Shown in pieces: positions 14,057-22,832 of a stretch of 64,000 nucleotides of DNA. A model generated the notes under the pieces. That model was not told the DNA's origin. It ran no database searches and saw only the letters and a list, made by a program, of their open reading frames with translations. Location: positions 124,001 through 188,000 of the forward strand of contig NZ_MWQH01000003.1 of assembly GCF_002210295.1 (NCBI RefSeq), read 5' to 3'. Each line of letters starts with the position of its first letter. Within the stretch, counting starts at the first letter, position 1. The position numbers and the translations under genes are program-made. Source of the stretch: Fibrobacter sp. UWB5 (GTDB lineage: Bacteria; Fibrobacterota; Fibrobacteria; Fibrobacterales; Fibrobacteraceae).

Positions 14057-15032
14057 AGTCGTTTAAAGATTTCCTGAACACCCGGGCGACTTCGTCCGGG
14101 TTGTCGCTTTTGAGCCAGCTGAGGGTCTCGGTGCCGCGGTAACTCCAGGCGAAGATGTTGTCGATGCCTGCCTTGCGGCTCTCGGAAACTGCAATAGCGA
14201 GATCATTTTCGCGGCCCGCTTCAATCTGGTATGCCTTGATCCACATCTGCACGGCTTTGCCGTACTTGGTGGCAACTTCTGTCAGCTTGCGAGCTGTCTC
14301 GGCGTATTTTTCGCGGACCCATTCTTCGGTCGCGCCCTTTTCCCAGTACGGGTCAGATGCGACTTCATCGACGCTTTCGAGGCTTGCCACGCGGCCCCAG
14401 TCGTCGAGGCCTGCGGGGAACCAGGGCGGAAGCATGCACACGCAGTTGCGTTTGCCGCGGGCGTGAACGTCGACCGTCATTTCTTTCAGAAAATCAATCA
14501 GGCTGTCTTCGCGGAATTTCAAAACGTCTTCGGTGAGTTCGGCGGGCATGTTGTACCCGAATTGCTTGCGGAACTTGGCCTGGCATTTTTCGCAACGACA
14601 ACTCCAGTTGCTAAGACCGCCCTTCTCGAAATAGAAATGCGGCTCGTCCCAGAAAATCGTGCTCACCTTCGTGGCGCAAACGGATTCAATCCACTTGTGC
14701 ATGTAGGCGCGGAATTCCGGATGGTTCGGGCAGGCGGCCACCTTGGGCTTGCCGTCGAGCGCTACCTGGCATAAGTCATGGTTCCTTGCGGTGAGTTCCG
14801 AATACGCCTCGCCGCCAAACACGCGGCCGACACCCCACGGGTTCACGTAGACAGTCAGACCGAGCTCTGCAGACTGGTCCACGATGTCTTTCATGGTACC
14901 GTAGTAATATTGTTGGTCTTCTTCGCTCCAGGTGTGGAGCACCGCGTTAAAACCCGCCGCCTTGATGTCTTGCATATCGGCAAGAACATGCTTAGGCGAC
15001 CGCACGCCAAAATAACTTACACCCTTAATCAT
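14055..15032 (-). CDS. TIM-barrel glycoside-hydrolase-like protein, unassigned family
   Basis: A 325-residue protein without a signal peptide. It starts MIKGVSYFGVRSPKHVLADM, with GFNAVLHTWSEED, LGLTVYVNPWGVG and IFWDEPHFYF, a strand-plus-acid order typical of (beta/alpha)8 glycosidase-like folds. A Cys cluster (WSCRCEKCQAKF) may bind metal. The acids in WDEPHF could be catalytic, but no family could be named. It sits opposite the esterase, so a role in carbohydrate use is plausible but not shown. Confidence 0.6.
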   Translation of the reverse strand: MIKGVSYFGVRSPKHVLADMQDIKAAGFNAVLHTWSEEDQQYYYGTMKDIVDQSAELGLTVYVNPWGVGRVFGGEAYSELTARNHDLCQVALDGKPKVAACPNHPEFRAYMHKWIESVCATKVSTIFWDEPHFYFEKGGLSNWSCRCEKCQAKFRKQFGYNMPAELTEDVLKFREDSLIDFLKEMTVDVHARGKRNCVCMLPPWFPAGLDDWGRVASLESVDEVASDPYWEKGATEEWVREKYAETARKLTEVATKYGKAVQMWIKAYQIEAGRENDLAIAVSESRKAGIDNIFAWSYRGTETLSWLKSDNPDEVARVFRKSLND

Positions 15033-15050
15033 AATGGGTAATGTAGTATT

Positions 15051-15118
15051 TAGAATTTAGAACTTAGAGCTTAGAACTTAGAAAATGTCTAAGTTCTACC
15101 AACTAAGCTCTACCAACT
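15051..15118. repeat. AT-rich direct and inverted repeat block
   Basis: Several TTAGAAC-like 7-8-mers followed by inverted 14-bp units AAGTTCTACCAACT and AAGCTCTACCAACT. TAGAACTTAGA (15072-15082) and TCTAAGTTCTA (15088-15098) form a perfect 11-bp stem. The same unit recurs at 25812-25850. Confidence 0.6.
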
Positions 15119-15130
15119 GTGCCGCAGGCA

Positions 15131-15553
15131 CTAGTTATTTGCCCATTGGGGCGATCCGCTCTTGAGCAACACCTGTTCGAGCGTGCTATACCATTCGTCT
15201 TCACTCACGGGTTTGCGGACCCAGTAATAATTTTCGTCGCACTGGGGGAGCGGCATGTTGTCGGGCACCAATTCCACAATCCACGATTCAGGAATGCCGT
15301 CGTGCAAGAGCTTGCTGAACTTGAGGTTCTGTTCGTGCGGGCGGTCAGCGTGGTCGAGAATGATAAGTGCGGGGGACTGTCCGATAATCAGGGCAGATTC
15401 CAAAAGGTTCGTTGCGTCTTCGATTGAATTGCAAGTGTACATGGTGGAATCTTCTGCCAAATCGCCGTGCTCCAAAAGCCAACGGAAAGTCCATTGACTG
15501 AGGCGGTCTAAGCTACCGGGGGAGGACGGAGCGATGAAGAAAATGTGTCCCAT
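15131..15553 (-). CDS. Degenerate receiver-like protein
   Basis: A 140-residue protein with the strand/helix rhythm of a CheY-type receiver: PALIILDHADRP at the phosphoacceptor position, ESWIVELVPD for beta-4, and YYWVRKPVSEDEW with the conserved Lys-Pro before the last helix. The N-terminal acidic pair is missing (FIAPSSPG instead), so phosphorylation is doubtful. No output domain is present. The gene is divergent from thiL across an AT-rich region with DnaA-box-like sites. Confidence 0.5.
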   Translation of the reverse strand: MGHIFFIAPSSPGSLDRLSQWTFRWLLEHGDLAEDSTMYTCNSIEDATNLLESALIIGQSPALIILDHADRPHEQNLKFSKLLHDGIPESWIVELVPDNMPLPQCDENYYWVRKPVSEDEWYSTLEQVLLKSGSPQWANN

Positions 15554-15582
15554 GGCCTAAAAGATAGGTAATTCTCCCAAAT

Positions 15583-15716
15583 TGTGGATAGATTTTTTCG
15601 CCTTTTTCAAAAAATATTTTTTGCCAAATAGATACGCTCTACTTATCAACAATTTACTACCAAACTGTTAATTTGAAAATTTTTGAATTGTGGATGCGGG
15701 CGCGCGATGTTGATAA
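15583..15716. promoter_or_regulatory. Cluster of DnaA-box-like 9-mers in AT-rich spacer
   Basis: TGTGGATAG (15583), TTATCAACA (15643), TGTGGATGC (15689) and TGTTGATAA (15708) differ from the DnaA box TTATCCACA or its complement by one base (two for the third). Runs of A and T lie between the first and second. No dnaA gene is in the window. Confidence 0.4.
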
Positions 15717-15740
15717 TAAACGAGCTTTTTTGAAGATTTA

Positions 15741-15748
15741 TAAATTTG
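15741..15748 (+). promoter_or_regulatory. TAAATTTG box of thiL
   Basis: A full TAnnTTTG match ending four bases before the thiL ATG, predicting a leaderless transcript. Confidence 0.5.
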
Positions 15749-15752
15749 GAAT

Positions 15753-16748
15753 ATGTTTCCTAACCTAGGCGAATTCAATTTTATTCAGGCCCTTTTGAAG
15801 GACTCCGCCGACTTTAAAAAAGAACCTCCCGCGACAAGAGGCTGGCTCGGCGTGGGCGACGATTGCGCCCAATTTGACGGCTGGCTCGTGACCAAGGATT
15901 TGTCGGTCGAAAATACGCATTTCAGACTGGACTGGTCGACGCCGGAACAGGCTGTCGAAAAGCATATCGTTTCGAACGTGTCCGACATTTCCGCCATGGG
16001 CGGAATCCCGCGCTTTGCGGTTCTCGGGCTTTGCATTAACAAGAATTGGTCTGTAGAAACCCGCAGCCGAGTACAGGCTGCTCTTTCGCAAGGCTTTGCG
16101 GGGCGCGGAATTGCCTTGATTGGCGGCGATACGGTGGTGGGCGATGTGGGCATGTTTTCGACAACGCTCTTGGGCTCGCTCGAAGGTGAAAATTCGAAGC
16201 CGCTGTTGCGCTCGGCGGTAAAACCGGGCGATAAGTTGTACGTGAACGGGACGCTTGGTAAATCGGATGCTGGCCTTTGGCTGTTGATGAACCACCCCGA
16301 AGCAAAAGACGAATTCCCGACGTTGGTGGAATACCACCTTTCGCCCAAGATTTGCGAGCGTGCGGGCGCGGAACTTTTGCGCCTGGGAGCCTATGGTGCT
16401 TGCATGGATATTAGCGATGGACTTTCGTCGGAGCTGAACCATTTGGCACTTTCTTCGGGCGTGATCTTGCAAATTGACGAGCAAAAACTCCCGATTGATT
16501 CCGAAGTTTTACGAATGTGCGAAAAATATGGCGAAAATCCGCTAAATTTTGCATTAAATGGCGGAGAAGAATACGAACTTCTATTTGCAAATTCTAGCCC
16601 AAAAAGTATATTTATGAAAAATACCCAATTGGGCGAGGTGTGCGAAATTGGATATGCTGCGGAAAAATCCGTTGGCGACCCAGTGAACATGCTTTGCAAA
16701 AATGGAGAAAAAATGCCCGTTCAACCTCGGGCGTGGTCGCATTTATGA
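15753..16748 (+). CDS. thiL: Thiamine-monophosphate kinase
   Basis: A 331-residue ThiL of the PurM-like ATP-binding family. Seen are LGVGDDCAQF near the start, TKDLSVENTHFRLDW, then VSNVSDISAMGG, ALIGGDTV and MDISDGLSSEL in the second half, and NGGEEYELLF. The enzyme phosphorylates thiamine phosphate to thiamine diphosphate in the cytoplasm. Length is normal. The stop overlaps the pilB-like start (ATGA). The start is fixed by the TAAATTTG box four bases upstream and by the natural N-terminus. Confidence 0.93.
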   Translation: MFPNLGEFNFIQALLKDSADFKKEPPATRGWLGVGDDCAQFDGWLVTKDLSVENTHFRLDWSTPEQAVEKHIVSNVSDISAMGGIPRFAVLGLCINKNWSVETRSRVQAALSQGFAGRGIALIGGDTVVGDVGMFSTTLLGSLEGENSKPLLRSAVKPGDKLYVNGTLGKSDAGLWLLMNHPEAKDEFPTLVEYHLSPKICERAGAELLRLGAYGACMDISDGLSSELNHLALSSGVILQIDEQKLPIDSEVLRMCEKYGENPLNFALNGGEEYELLFANSSPKSIFMKNTQLGEVCEIGYAAEKSVGDPVNMLCKNGEKMPVQPRAWSHL

Positions 16749-18679
16749 TAAATAGCAATAAGATGAACTTGGGCCAGTTGCTGCTTCGTCAAGGTGTATT
16801 GGACGAAGACCAGTTGGCTCATGCCATGGCCGAACACAAACGTACCGGGCTTATGCTCAGTAAGATTCTGGTGCGCTTGGGAATGGTGAGCGAAGAAACT
16901 TTGACGAACATTCTCGGTTCGCAAATGCAGTCTTCGACCAAGATGCGTATCGGTGAAATGCTCCTGGCTCAGGGTTACATTACCCAAGAGCAGTTGGACA
17001 AGGCTCTCGAAACGCAAAAGACTTCGGGCAAACGCTTGGGCCGTACATTGGTGGATTTGGGCTACATGCCCGAAGAGCGTTTGATTGAAATTCTTTCGAG
17101 ACAGTTCGAAGTTCCTTATGTAAAGCTAGACAACTTCAATATCGATCCGAACGCCTATACCTTCTTGCCCGAAGACATGTGTAAGCAGTATAAGGTGGTC
17201 CCGCTGTTTGTTCAGAAGGGTGAAGATGATCGTCGTCAGGTCCGCTCTGTGATGACGATTGCCATGACGGACCCGACGAACATGCGCACGATTAGCATCG
17301 TGAAGTTCAAGGTCCGTATGGACGTGGACATCGTGATGGCCTCCGAAGCGGACGTGATGAAGGCCATTGAACGCGTGTTTGCCGGCCACGGTCCTGCCGA
17401 AGAATCCCTCGCCGAACTTATCAGTGAATCTAAGGACGGCGAAGAACTTGAAACCGTGGAACGCGGTCAGGGCGGTAATGACGAACCCGAACTGAGTGAC
17501 GAAGAAGGTCGCCAGGTGGTGAAGATCGTGACCACGCTGATTCACGAAGCCATTGCCCGTAAGGCATCTGATATTCACCTGGAACCGCAAGAAACGTTCC
17601 TCAAGCTCCGTTACCGTATTGACGGTGACCTGCAGGTGATGTCCCCGATTCCGGCACGTTTGATGCCGCAGATTCTTTCGCGTATTAAGCTCCTTTCTAA
17701 GATGGATATTGCCGAAAAACGTAAACCGTTGGACGGCCGTTTTACCGTGCGTTACAAGGGTTCCGAAGTGGACCTTCGTGTGAGCTCGTTCCCGATTTCT
17801 CTGCGTAAGCGCGGCGTTTGCGAAAAGATCGTTATGCGTATCTTGAACCCGAACTCCGGTCAGTTCCCGCTGAAGGATATGGGTTTCGACCCGCGTGTGC
17901 TCAAGCAATTTATCGATGCGATTAATGCTCCTAACGGTATTGTGCTGGTGACCGGTCCTACCGGTTCCGGTAAGTCTACCACGCTTTATGCTTCTATTCG
18001 AGAAATTTTGGATTCCACGATCAACATCTCTACGATGGAAGACCCGGTAGAATTGAATATTGATGGTGTGAACCAAGGACAGATCAACAACGCCGCAGGC
18101 TTTACCTTTGCGGCGGGCATTCGCGCCCTGCTGCGTCAGGACCCGGATGTGATTATGATCGGTGAAATGCGTGACCAAGAAACTTCGTCCATGGCTATCG
18201 AAGCTGCTTTGACGGGTCACTTGGTCTTCAGTACGCTCCATACCAACGACGCCGCCGGTGCATTCCCGCGTTTGCTCGAAATGGGTCTGGAACCGTTCCT
18301 TGTGTCTACCGCTATCAAGGGCGTGCTTGCACAGCGTCTTGTGCGCCGCATTTGTAAGTATTGTAAGGAACCTGTCGAAATTTCACAGGAAATGCGCGAC
18401 GAATTCCACTTGACCCCCGACATGCAGTTCTACCATGGTAAGGGTTGCGAAAAGTGCGATGGTTCGGGCTACAAGGGCCGTTGCGGTATTTACGAATTCC
18501 TGGTGCCGAACGAAACCGTGCGTAACTTGATCATCAAACGTTCTTCGGGCGACGTGATTAAGCGCGCTGCCATGCAGGAATGCGGCATGATTACGCTGCG
18601 TATGGATGGTATCCAGAAGGCCCTCGACGGTCACACGACGCTTGAACAGGCCATCGGTGCTTCTACGTCGGACGACTAG
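16745..18679 (+). CDS. PilB/GspE-type assembly ATPase
   Basis: A 644-residue cytoplasmic secretion ATPase. Two N-terminal MshEN-like repeats (MNLGQLLLRQGVLDEDQL and MRIGEMLLAQGYITQEQL) are known in some members to bind c-di-GMP. They precede the T2SSE domain with Walker A GPTGSGKST, an Asp-box, Walker B DVIMIGEMRD and a His-box TGHLVFSTLHTND. The zinc-type cysteines CKYC and CEKC lie near residues 548-600, then GRCGIYEF. It powers type IV pilus or type II pseudopilus extension. I chose the ATG overlapping the thiL stop. A Met six codons later is also possible. pilM-like and pilN/O-like genes lie 6 kb downstream. Confidence 0.9.
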   Translation: MINSNKMNLGQLLLRQGVLDEDQLAHAMAEHKRTGLMLSKILVRLGMVSEETLTNILGSQMQSSTKMRIGEMLLAQGYITQEQLDKALETQKTSGKRLGRTLVDLGYMPEERLIEILSRQFEVPYVKLDNFNIDPNAYTFLPEDMCKQYKVVPLFVQKGEDDRRQVRSVMTIAMTDPTNMRTISIVKFKVRMDVDIVMASEADVMKAIERVFAGHGPAEESLAELISESKDGEELETVERGQGGNDEPELSDEEGRQVVKIVTTLIHEAIARKASDIHLEPQETFLKLRYRIDGDLQVMSPIPARLMPQILSRIKLLSKMDIAEKRKPLDGRFTVRYKGSEVDLRVSSFPISLRKRGVCEKIVMRILNPNSGQFPLKDMGFDPRVLKQFIDAINAPNGIVLVTGPTGSGKSTTLYASIREILDSTINISTMEDPVELNIDGVNQGQINNAAGFTFAAGIRALLRQDPDVIMIGEMRDQETSSMAIEAALTGHLVFSTLHTNDAAGAFPRLLEMGLEPFLVSTAIKGVLAQRLVRRICKYCKEPVEISQEMRDEFHLTPDMQFYHGKGCEKCDGSGYKGRCGIYEFLVPNETVRNLIIKRSSGDVIKRAAMQECGMITLRMDGIQKALDGHTTLEQAIGASTSDD

Positions 18680-18701
18680 TCGAAGCTCCCGATTCGAATT
18701 T

Positions 18702-18737
18702 AAAGAAAGGCTCTCTTAGAGGGTCTTTCTTTTTTTA
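18702..18737 (+). terminator. Terminator after pilB-like gene
   Basis: AAAGAAAGGCTCTC and GAGGGTCTTTCTTT form a long stem with loop TTA, followed by TTTTTT. Confidence 0.8.
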
Positions 18738-18772
18738 CTATATTGCACATCTGTGTATTAAAAGGGACCCCC

Positions 18773-21244
18773 ATGGCAAATATTGTAGATAATGTTGTTT
18801 TAGATAAAGAACTGAATCCGGAACAGGCGGCTGCGGCCAAGAAGATTGACGGCCCGATGCTGATTTTGGCAGGAGCCGGTTCGGGAAAGACGCGTTGCAT
18901 TACCTATAAGATTGCTCACCTTGTTTCGCAGTATAACGTAGAGCCGGACCGCATTCTGGCGGTGACTTTTACGAACAAGGCTGCTCGCGAAATGAAGTCG
19001 CGTATTCAGAAGTTGCTCGATTGCAACATGAATTTTGCCTGGATGGGAACGTTTCATTCCGTGTGCTTGCGCCTTTTGAAGCTTTGTCTTTCCAAGCAGT
19101 CCGTGCTTGACGCCTTGGGCGGCAAGTGGTACGACGGCAATTTTTCGATCTACGATGATGACGACCAGAAAAGACTCCTGAAAGAAATCATGAAGGAGCA
19201 GGTGGGCGACAATTTTGAACCCTCCGAAGTCAAGAAAATGCATGGCGCGATTTCGAAGTACAAGAACACGATTTTGTACCGTGGAAAGGTCGCTCAGCTG
19301 CAGACTCCCGATGTGGCGCAGGAATTGGCGAACTTCCCGGACGAAGAGCTGCGTGCAAAGATTTACGCCGAATACCAGAAGCGCCTTAAAGAATCTAACG
19401 CCATGGACTTTGACGACCTGTTGTTCAACACGGTCTACATGTTGCAAAAGATTCCCAATTTGGCGTCGCAGTTGGCGCAGCGCTTCCGTTATGTGGTGGT
19501 CGATGAATACCAGGACACGAATGACGTTCAGTACGAACTCTTGAAGTTGCTCATCAACGAAAACAAGAACGTGACGGTGGTGGGTGATGACGACCAGAGT
19601 ATTTACGGCTGGCGTGGCGCGAACATCAAGATTATCCGCAATTTCCATCGCGACTTTGCTCCGGTGACGATTGTCAAGCTCGAACGCAATTACCGCTCGA
19701 CCGCAAACATCGTGAAGGGCGCGGGCTCCGTGATTGCCCACAACATCCGTCCGCAAGAAATGCAGAAGAACGTGTTCTCCAAGGAAGACGCAGGCGAACT
19801 CATTCACGTGCGCCACTTTATGGATGACCGCTCCGAAGCGTCTACCATTGCAGAAACGATTGCAAAGGCGGGCGAAGATTTTTATGCCAAGACGGCCGTA
19901 TTCTACCGCACCAACGCGCAGTCCCGCGCCTTGGAAAAGGCGCTAAATGACCGCCGCATACCGTCGGTCATTTTTGGCGGCATGCGATTCTGGGACCGCA
20001 AAGAAATCAAGGACGTGCTCGCATACTTGCGACTGCTCGCTAACGAAAAAGACGATGCCGCCTACCTGCGCGTGATCAACACGCCGCCTCGCGCCATTGG
20101 AAAGACGACTGTCGAAAACATCTTGGAAAGAGAACGCCAAGGCGAAGGCTCCTTCTGGGACAACTTGCTCGCCGAAGTCAACAGCGGAAGCCGCTCGGCG
20201 ATCAAGCTCAAGGGCTTTACGGACATGGTGCAGAACTGGAAGGCTTTGATGGCGGCGGGGGAGACTCCGCTTCCGATTCTTGCCGAACGCATCATCAACG
20301 ATGTGGGCTACAAGGAATTCCTGCGCAAAGAAGACGAGCTCACCGCCGACGAACGCATCGGTAACTTGGACGAAATGGTGAACGCCATCCGTGAATTCGA
20401 CGAAGAACATCCGGGTGCCGCGCTCGATGCCTTCTTGCAGGATATTTCGCTCTTGACCGATGCCGACAAGAAGGTGGACAATTCCAAGGGCCAGGTGACG
20501 CTCATGACGATTCACATGGCGAAGGGCTTGGAATTCAATACCGTGCACATCGCCGGCTGCGACGAAGAAATCTTCCCGCTCATTCGTGCTTCGGCTACCA
20601 TGTCTGGCGCCGAGATGAACGAACAGATGGAAGAAGAACGCCGTCTGTTCTACGTGGGCTGTACCCGCGCCGAAAAGAAACTGTACCTGTACCATGCGGA
20701 ACGTCGCTTCTTCCAGGGAAATATCCGCCCGTTCGCTCCGTCCAGGTTCCTTAAGGAATTGGATCCGTCGGTAGTCGACTTTACGCCTTGCACCGATTTC
20801 GGCTTTGGCGGTAGCGACTTCAATCAGGATTTCGGTGGCTTGTCGGGATTCTCGCGCCCGCCGCGCCCGAACATTCCGTCTTATCCGCGCAGACCTTCGG
20901 GTAGCTTTGGCGGCGGTTCGTCTCGACCGAATAATTTCGGTTCGCACGGGTTCAGCCGTCCTTCGATTCCGAATTCGGTCAAGAAGAATGACAAGCACAT
21001 CGTTTACCGCAATCCGGTCCCTGTCAAACCGGCGGAACCTTCGGGCCCGCGCATCGTCTACGACGAATTCAGCGAGAATCCGTACCATCCGGGCGTACGC
21101 GTGCGCCACATGAAGTATGGCGTCGGAACCATTGTGAAGTGCTATGGTACTGGTGACAATGCCCGCGTGGACGTGCGTTTCGGTAACGATCCGACGGTCC
21201 GTACGATTATTTTGAAGTATGCGGCGCTGCAAATAGTGGGCTAG
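18773..21244 (+). CDS. UvrD/PcrA-type DNA helicase
   Basis: An 823-residue superfamily 1A helicase: Walker A AGAGSGKTRCITYKI, TFTNKAAREM, motif II VVDEYQDTND, motif III GDDDQSIYGWRGA, motif IV ERNYRS, motif V TIHMAKGLEF and motif VI FYVGCTRA. A disordered Gly/Ser/Pro/Arg-rich linker (about residues 685-760) and a C-terminal Tudor-like RNA-polymerase-binding module (VRHMKYGVGTIV) match PcrA. It acts in nucleotide excision repair and transcription-coupled repair. The ATG at 18773 directly precedes the conserved N-terminus. An earlier TTG would add ten non-conserved residues. Confidence 0.94.
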   Translation: MANIVDNVVLDKELNPEQAAAAKKIDGPMLILAGAGSGKTRCITYKIAHLVSQYNVEPDRILAVTFTNKAAREMKSRIQKLLDCNMNFAWMGTFHSVCLRLLKLCLSKQSVLDALGGKWYDGNFSIYDDDDQKRLLKEIMKEQVGDNFEPSEVKKMHGAISKYKNTILYRGKVAQLQTPDVAQELANFPDEELRAKIYAEYQKRLKESNAMDFDDLLFNTVYMLQKIPNLASQLAQRFRYVVVDEYQDTNDVQYELLKLLINENKNVTVVGDDDQSIYGWRGANIKIIRNFHRDFAPVTIVKLERNYRSTANIVKGAGSVIAHNIRPQEMQKNVFSKEDAGELIHVRHFMDDRSEASTIAETIAKAGEDFYAKTAVFYRTNAQSRALEKALNDRRIPSVIFGGMRFWDRKEIKDVLAYLRLLANEKDDAAYLRVINTPPRAIGKTTVENILERERQGEGSFWDNLLAEVNSGSRSAIKLKGFTDMVQNWKALMAAGETPLPILAERIINDVGYKEFLRKEDELTADERIGNLDEMVNAIREFDEEHPGAALDAFLQDISLLTDADKKVDNSKGQVTLMTIHMAKGLEFNTVHIAGCDEEIFPLIRASATMSGAEMNEQMEEERRLFYVGCTRAEKKLYLYHAERRFFQGNIRPFAPSRFLKELDPSVVDFTPCTDFGFGGSDFNQDFGGLSGFSRPPRPNIPSYPRRPSGSFGGGSSRPNNFGSHGFSRPSIPNSVKKNDKHIVYRNPVPVKPAEPSGPRIVYDEFSENPYHPGVRVRHMKYGVGTIVKCYGTGDNARVDVRFGNDPTVRTIILKYAALQIVG

Positions 21245-21319
21245 GGTGCATTTAGCAACACAGAGTTGCTTTTTCGCCGAAATAATTTGCTATTTTGTTG
21301 CCGTAAGAAAAGAGGTTTT

Positions 21320-21607
21320 ATGCTCGAACGTGAAGAAGTTTTGAAACTCGCGAAGCTTTCTAGGCTCGAAGTCGCCGAAGAAGATATCGAATCCGTGAAG
21401 GGTCACTTGGACAAGATGCTCAATCACCTTGAAGCTCTCAAGGCATTGAACCTTTCCGACGTGGAACCCATGACCGCTGTCGAAAACGGCGCCACGATTC
21501 TCCGCGAAGACGTGCCCGTGCAGGGATTCTCGCTCGAAAAGGCCTTCATGAACGCTCCGGCAGTGGAAAACGACCACTTTGCCATTCCGAAGGTCATCGG
21601 CGGCTAG
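21320..21607 (+). CDS. gatC: Aspartyl/glutamyl-tRNA amidotransferase subunit C
   Basis: A 95-residue GatC with the LAKLSRLEV segment, the helix pair and LREDVPVQGFSLEKAFMNAP near the C-terminus. It stabilises the GatAB amidotransferase that makes Gln-tRNA(Gln) or Asn-tRNA(Asn). gatA and gatB are not here. AGAGG precedes the ATG by seven bases. A nearly identical leader precedes the gene at 33840. Confidence 0.92.
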   Translation: MLEREEVLKLAKLSRLEVAEEDIESVKGHLDKMLNHLEALKALNLSDVEPMTAVENGATILREDVPVQGFSLEKAFMNAPAVENDHFAIPKVIGG

Positions 21608-21617
21608 TCCTTAGCCC

Positions 21618-22316
21618 ATGGCTGTTCATTGCGTTGTGCCTGCCCGTATGGGGTCGTCCCGTTTTCCGGGCAAGCCCCTGATCAAGATTGCAGGCAGAGA
21701 AATGATTGTGCGCACTCTGGAACGTGCGCTTTTGGCTGAATGTTTTGAACGCATTGTATGCGCGACCGATTCCGAAGAAATTGCAGACGTGGTTTCTCGG
21801 GCGGGTTTTGAATTTATCTTGACTCCGGATGCGGCTACCGGTTCTGACCGAGTCGCCTTTGCGGCCCGGGCCCTCGATTTGGACCTCGTGGTGAACTTGC
21901 AGGGCGATGAACCCTTGGTGGAACCTTCTGTGCTGTGCGATGTGGCCTCGGCCCTCGAAAAGCACCCCGATGAATGGGTGACGGTCGCATGTCCCTTGAA
22001 TCCTGCCGAGGCGGGACTCAAGACGGTAGTCAAGGTTTTGGTGAAAGACGATTACGCGGTGGACTTTACCCGGTCGGTAGCGAATGAGGACGCTGCCCGC
22101 TGGTTCCAGCACCAGGGAATCTACGCTTATTCCAGGGTGTGTCGCGATGAATTTTCGTCTTTGCCACAAACCGATGTCGAAAAAGATCGCTCCCTGGAGC
22201 AGATGCGCATTTTGGGCAAACGCCCGATTCGCATTGTCCAGAGCCCTTACCCTTCGATTTCGGTAGATGTCCCTTCAGACGTGAATGCGGTGGAGGCGGC
22301 GCTTAAAAGGCACTGA
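21618..22316 (+). CDS. kdsB: 3-deoxy-manno-octulosonate cytidylyltransferase
   Basis: A 232-residue nucleotidyltransferase with VPARMGSSRFPGKPL (nucleotide-binding loop), ATDSEEI, TGSDRV and VVNLQGDEPLV. The C-terminal part has HQGIYAYS and DVPSDVNAVEAAL. It activates Kdo with CTP for lipopolysaccharide core synthesis, in line with a Gram-negative envelope. It begins 10 bases after gatC and is probably cotranscribed. Confidence 0.94.
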   Translation: MAVHCVVPARMGSSRFPGKPLIKIAGREMIVRTLERALLAECFERIVCATDSEEIADVVSRAGFEFILTPDAATGSDRVAFAARALDLDLVVNLQGDEPLVEPSVLCDVASALEKHPDEWVTVACPLNPAEAGLKTVVKVLVKDDYAVDFTRSVANEDAARWFQHQGIYAYSRVCRDEFSSLPQTDVEKDRSLEQMRILGKRPIRIVQSPYPSISVDVPSDVNAVEAALKRH

Positions 22317-22321
22317 GGTCG

Positions 22322-22345
22322 AGGATAACCAACGGAGGTTATCCT
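22322..22345 (+). promoter_or_regulatory. Hairpin covering the ribosome-binding site of the comEA-like gene
   Basis: AGGATAACC and GGTTATCCT are perfect 9-bp arms around AACGGA. The GGAGG ribosome-binding site is split between loop and stem, and the stem ends directly at the ATG at 22346. It can act as a translation switch. Confidence 0.5.
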
Positions 22346-22795
22346 ATGAATGCACCAGAAAAAAATGTAGTCCGATTGGCTCTATGCCTTTTGGTCATTG
22401 GAATTGTTGTCCGGATTCTCCCGTGGGGGCTTCCGTCTATCGAACATTTTGAGGTGGGGGAATCGTTCATCGTGGCAAACGATGCCCCCTTGGCGGTCGT
22501 CCGGGACTCGGCAACCGTAGCGGACACTATATTGTCAAAAACTGACAATGAATTTAAAAACGGACCTAAAAAAGAGCGAAAAACGGCCAAAAAAGTGAAC
22601 TTGCCGGTCCATATCAATACGGCTTCCCTGGATGAACTTTGCGCCCTGAATGGGGTCGGTCCGAAGCTTGCCGAGAAGATTTTGGAGGTCAGAAATGCTC
22701 TTGGAGCCTTCAAAAAGGCCGAAGATTTGCAAAAAGTGCCCGGAATCGGCAAGAAAAAATTGGAAAAGCTACTTCCTGGGGTAATTTTTGATTAG
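22346..22795 (+). CDS. ComEA-like helix-hairpin-helix protein
   Basis: A 149-residue protein with an N-terminal transmembrane anchor (about residues 10-28), a Lys-rich linker and a C-terminal (HhH)2 domain: HINTASLDELCALNGVGPK and LQKVPGIGKKKLEKLLPG. This matches ComEA-type DNA-binding proteins used in natural competence. Such domains also occur in proteins of unknown role. Its neighbours are type IV pilus genes, which fits DNA uptake. Confidence 0.8.
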   Translation: MNAPEKNVVRLALCLLVIGIVVRILPWGLPSIEHFEVGESFIVANDAPLAVVRDSATVADTILSKTDNEFKNGPKKERKTAKKVNLPVHINTASLDELCALNGVGPKLAEKILEVRNALGAFKKAEDLQKVPGIGKKKLEKLLPGVIFD

Positions 22796-22832
22796 TTTTA
22801 GAGTGTAGTTTTTTTCATAAGTCGTTGATAAT

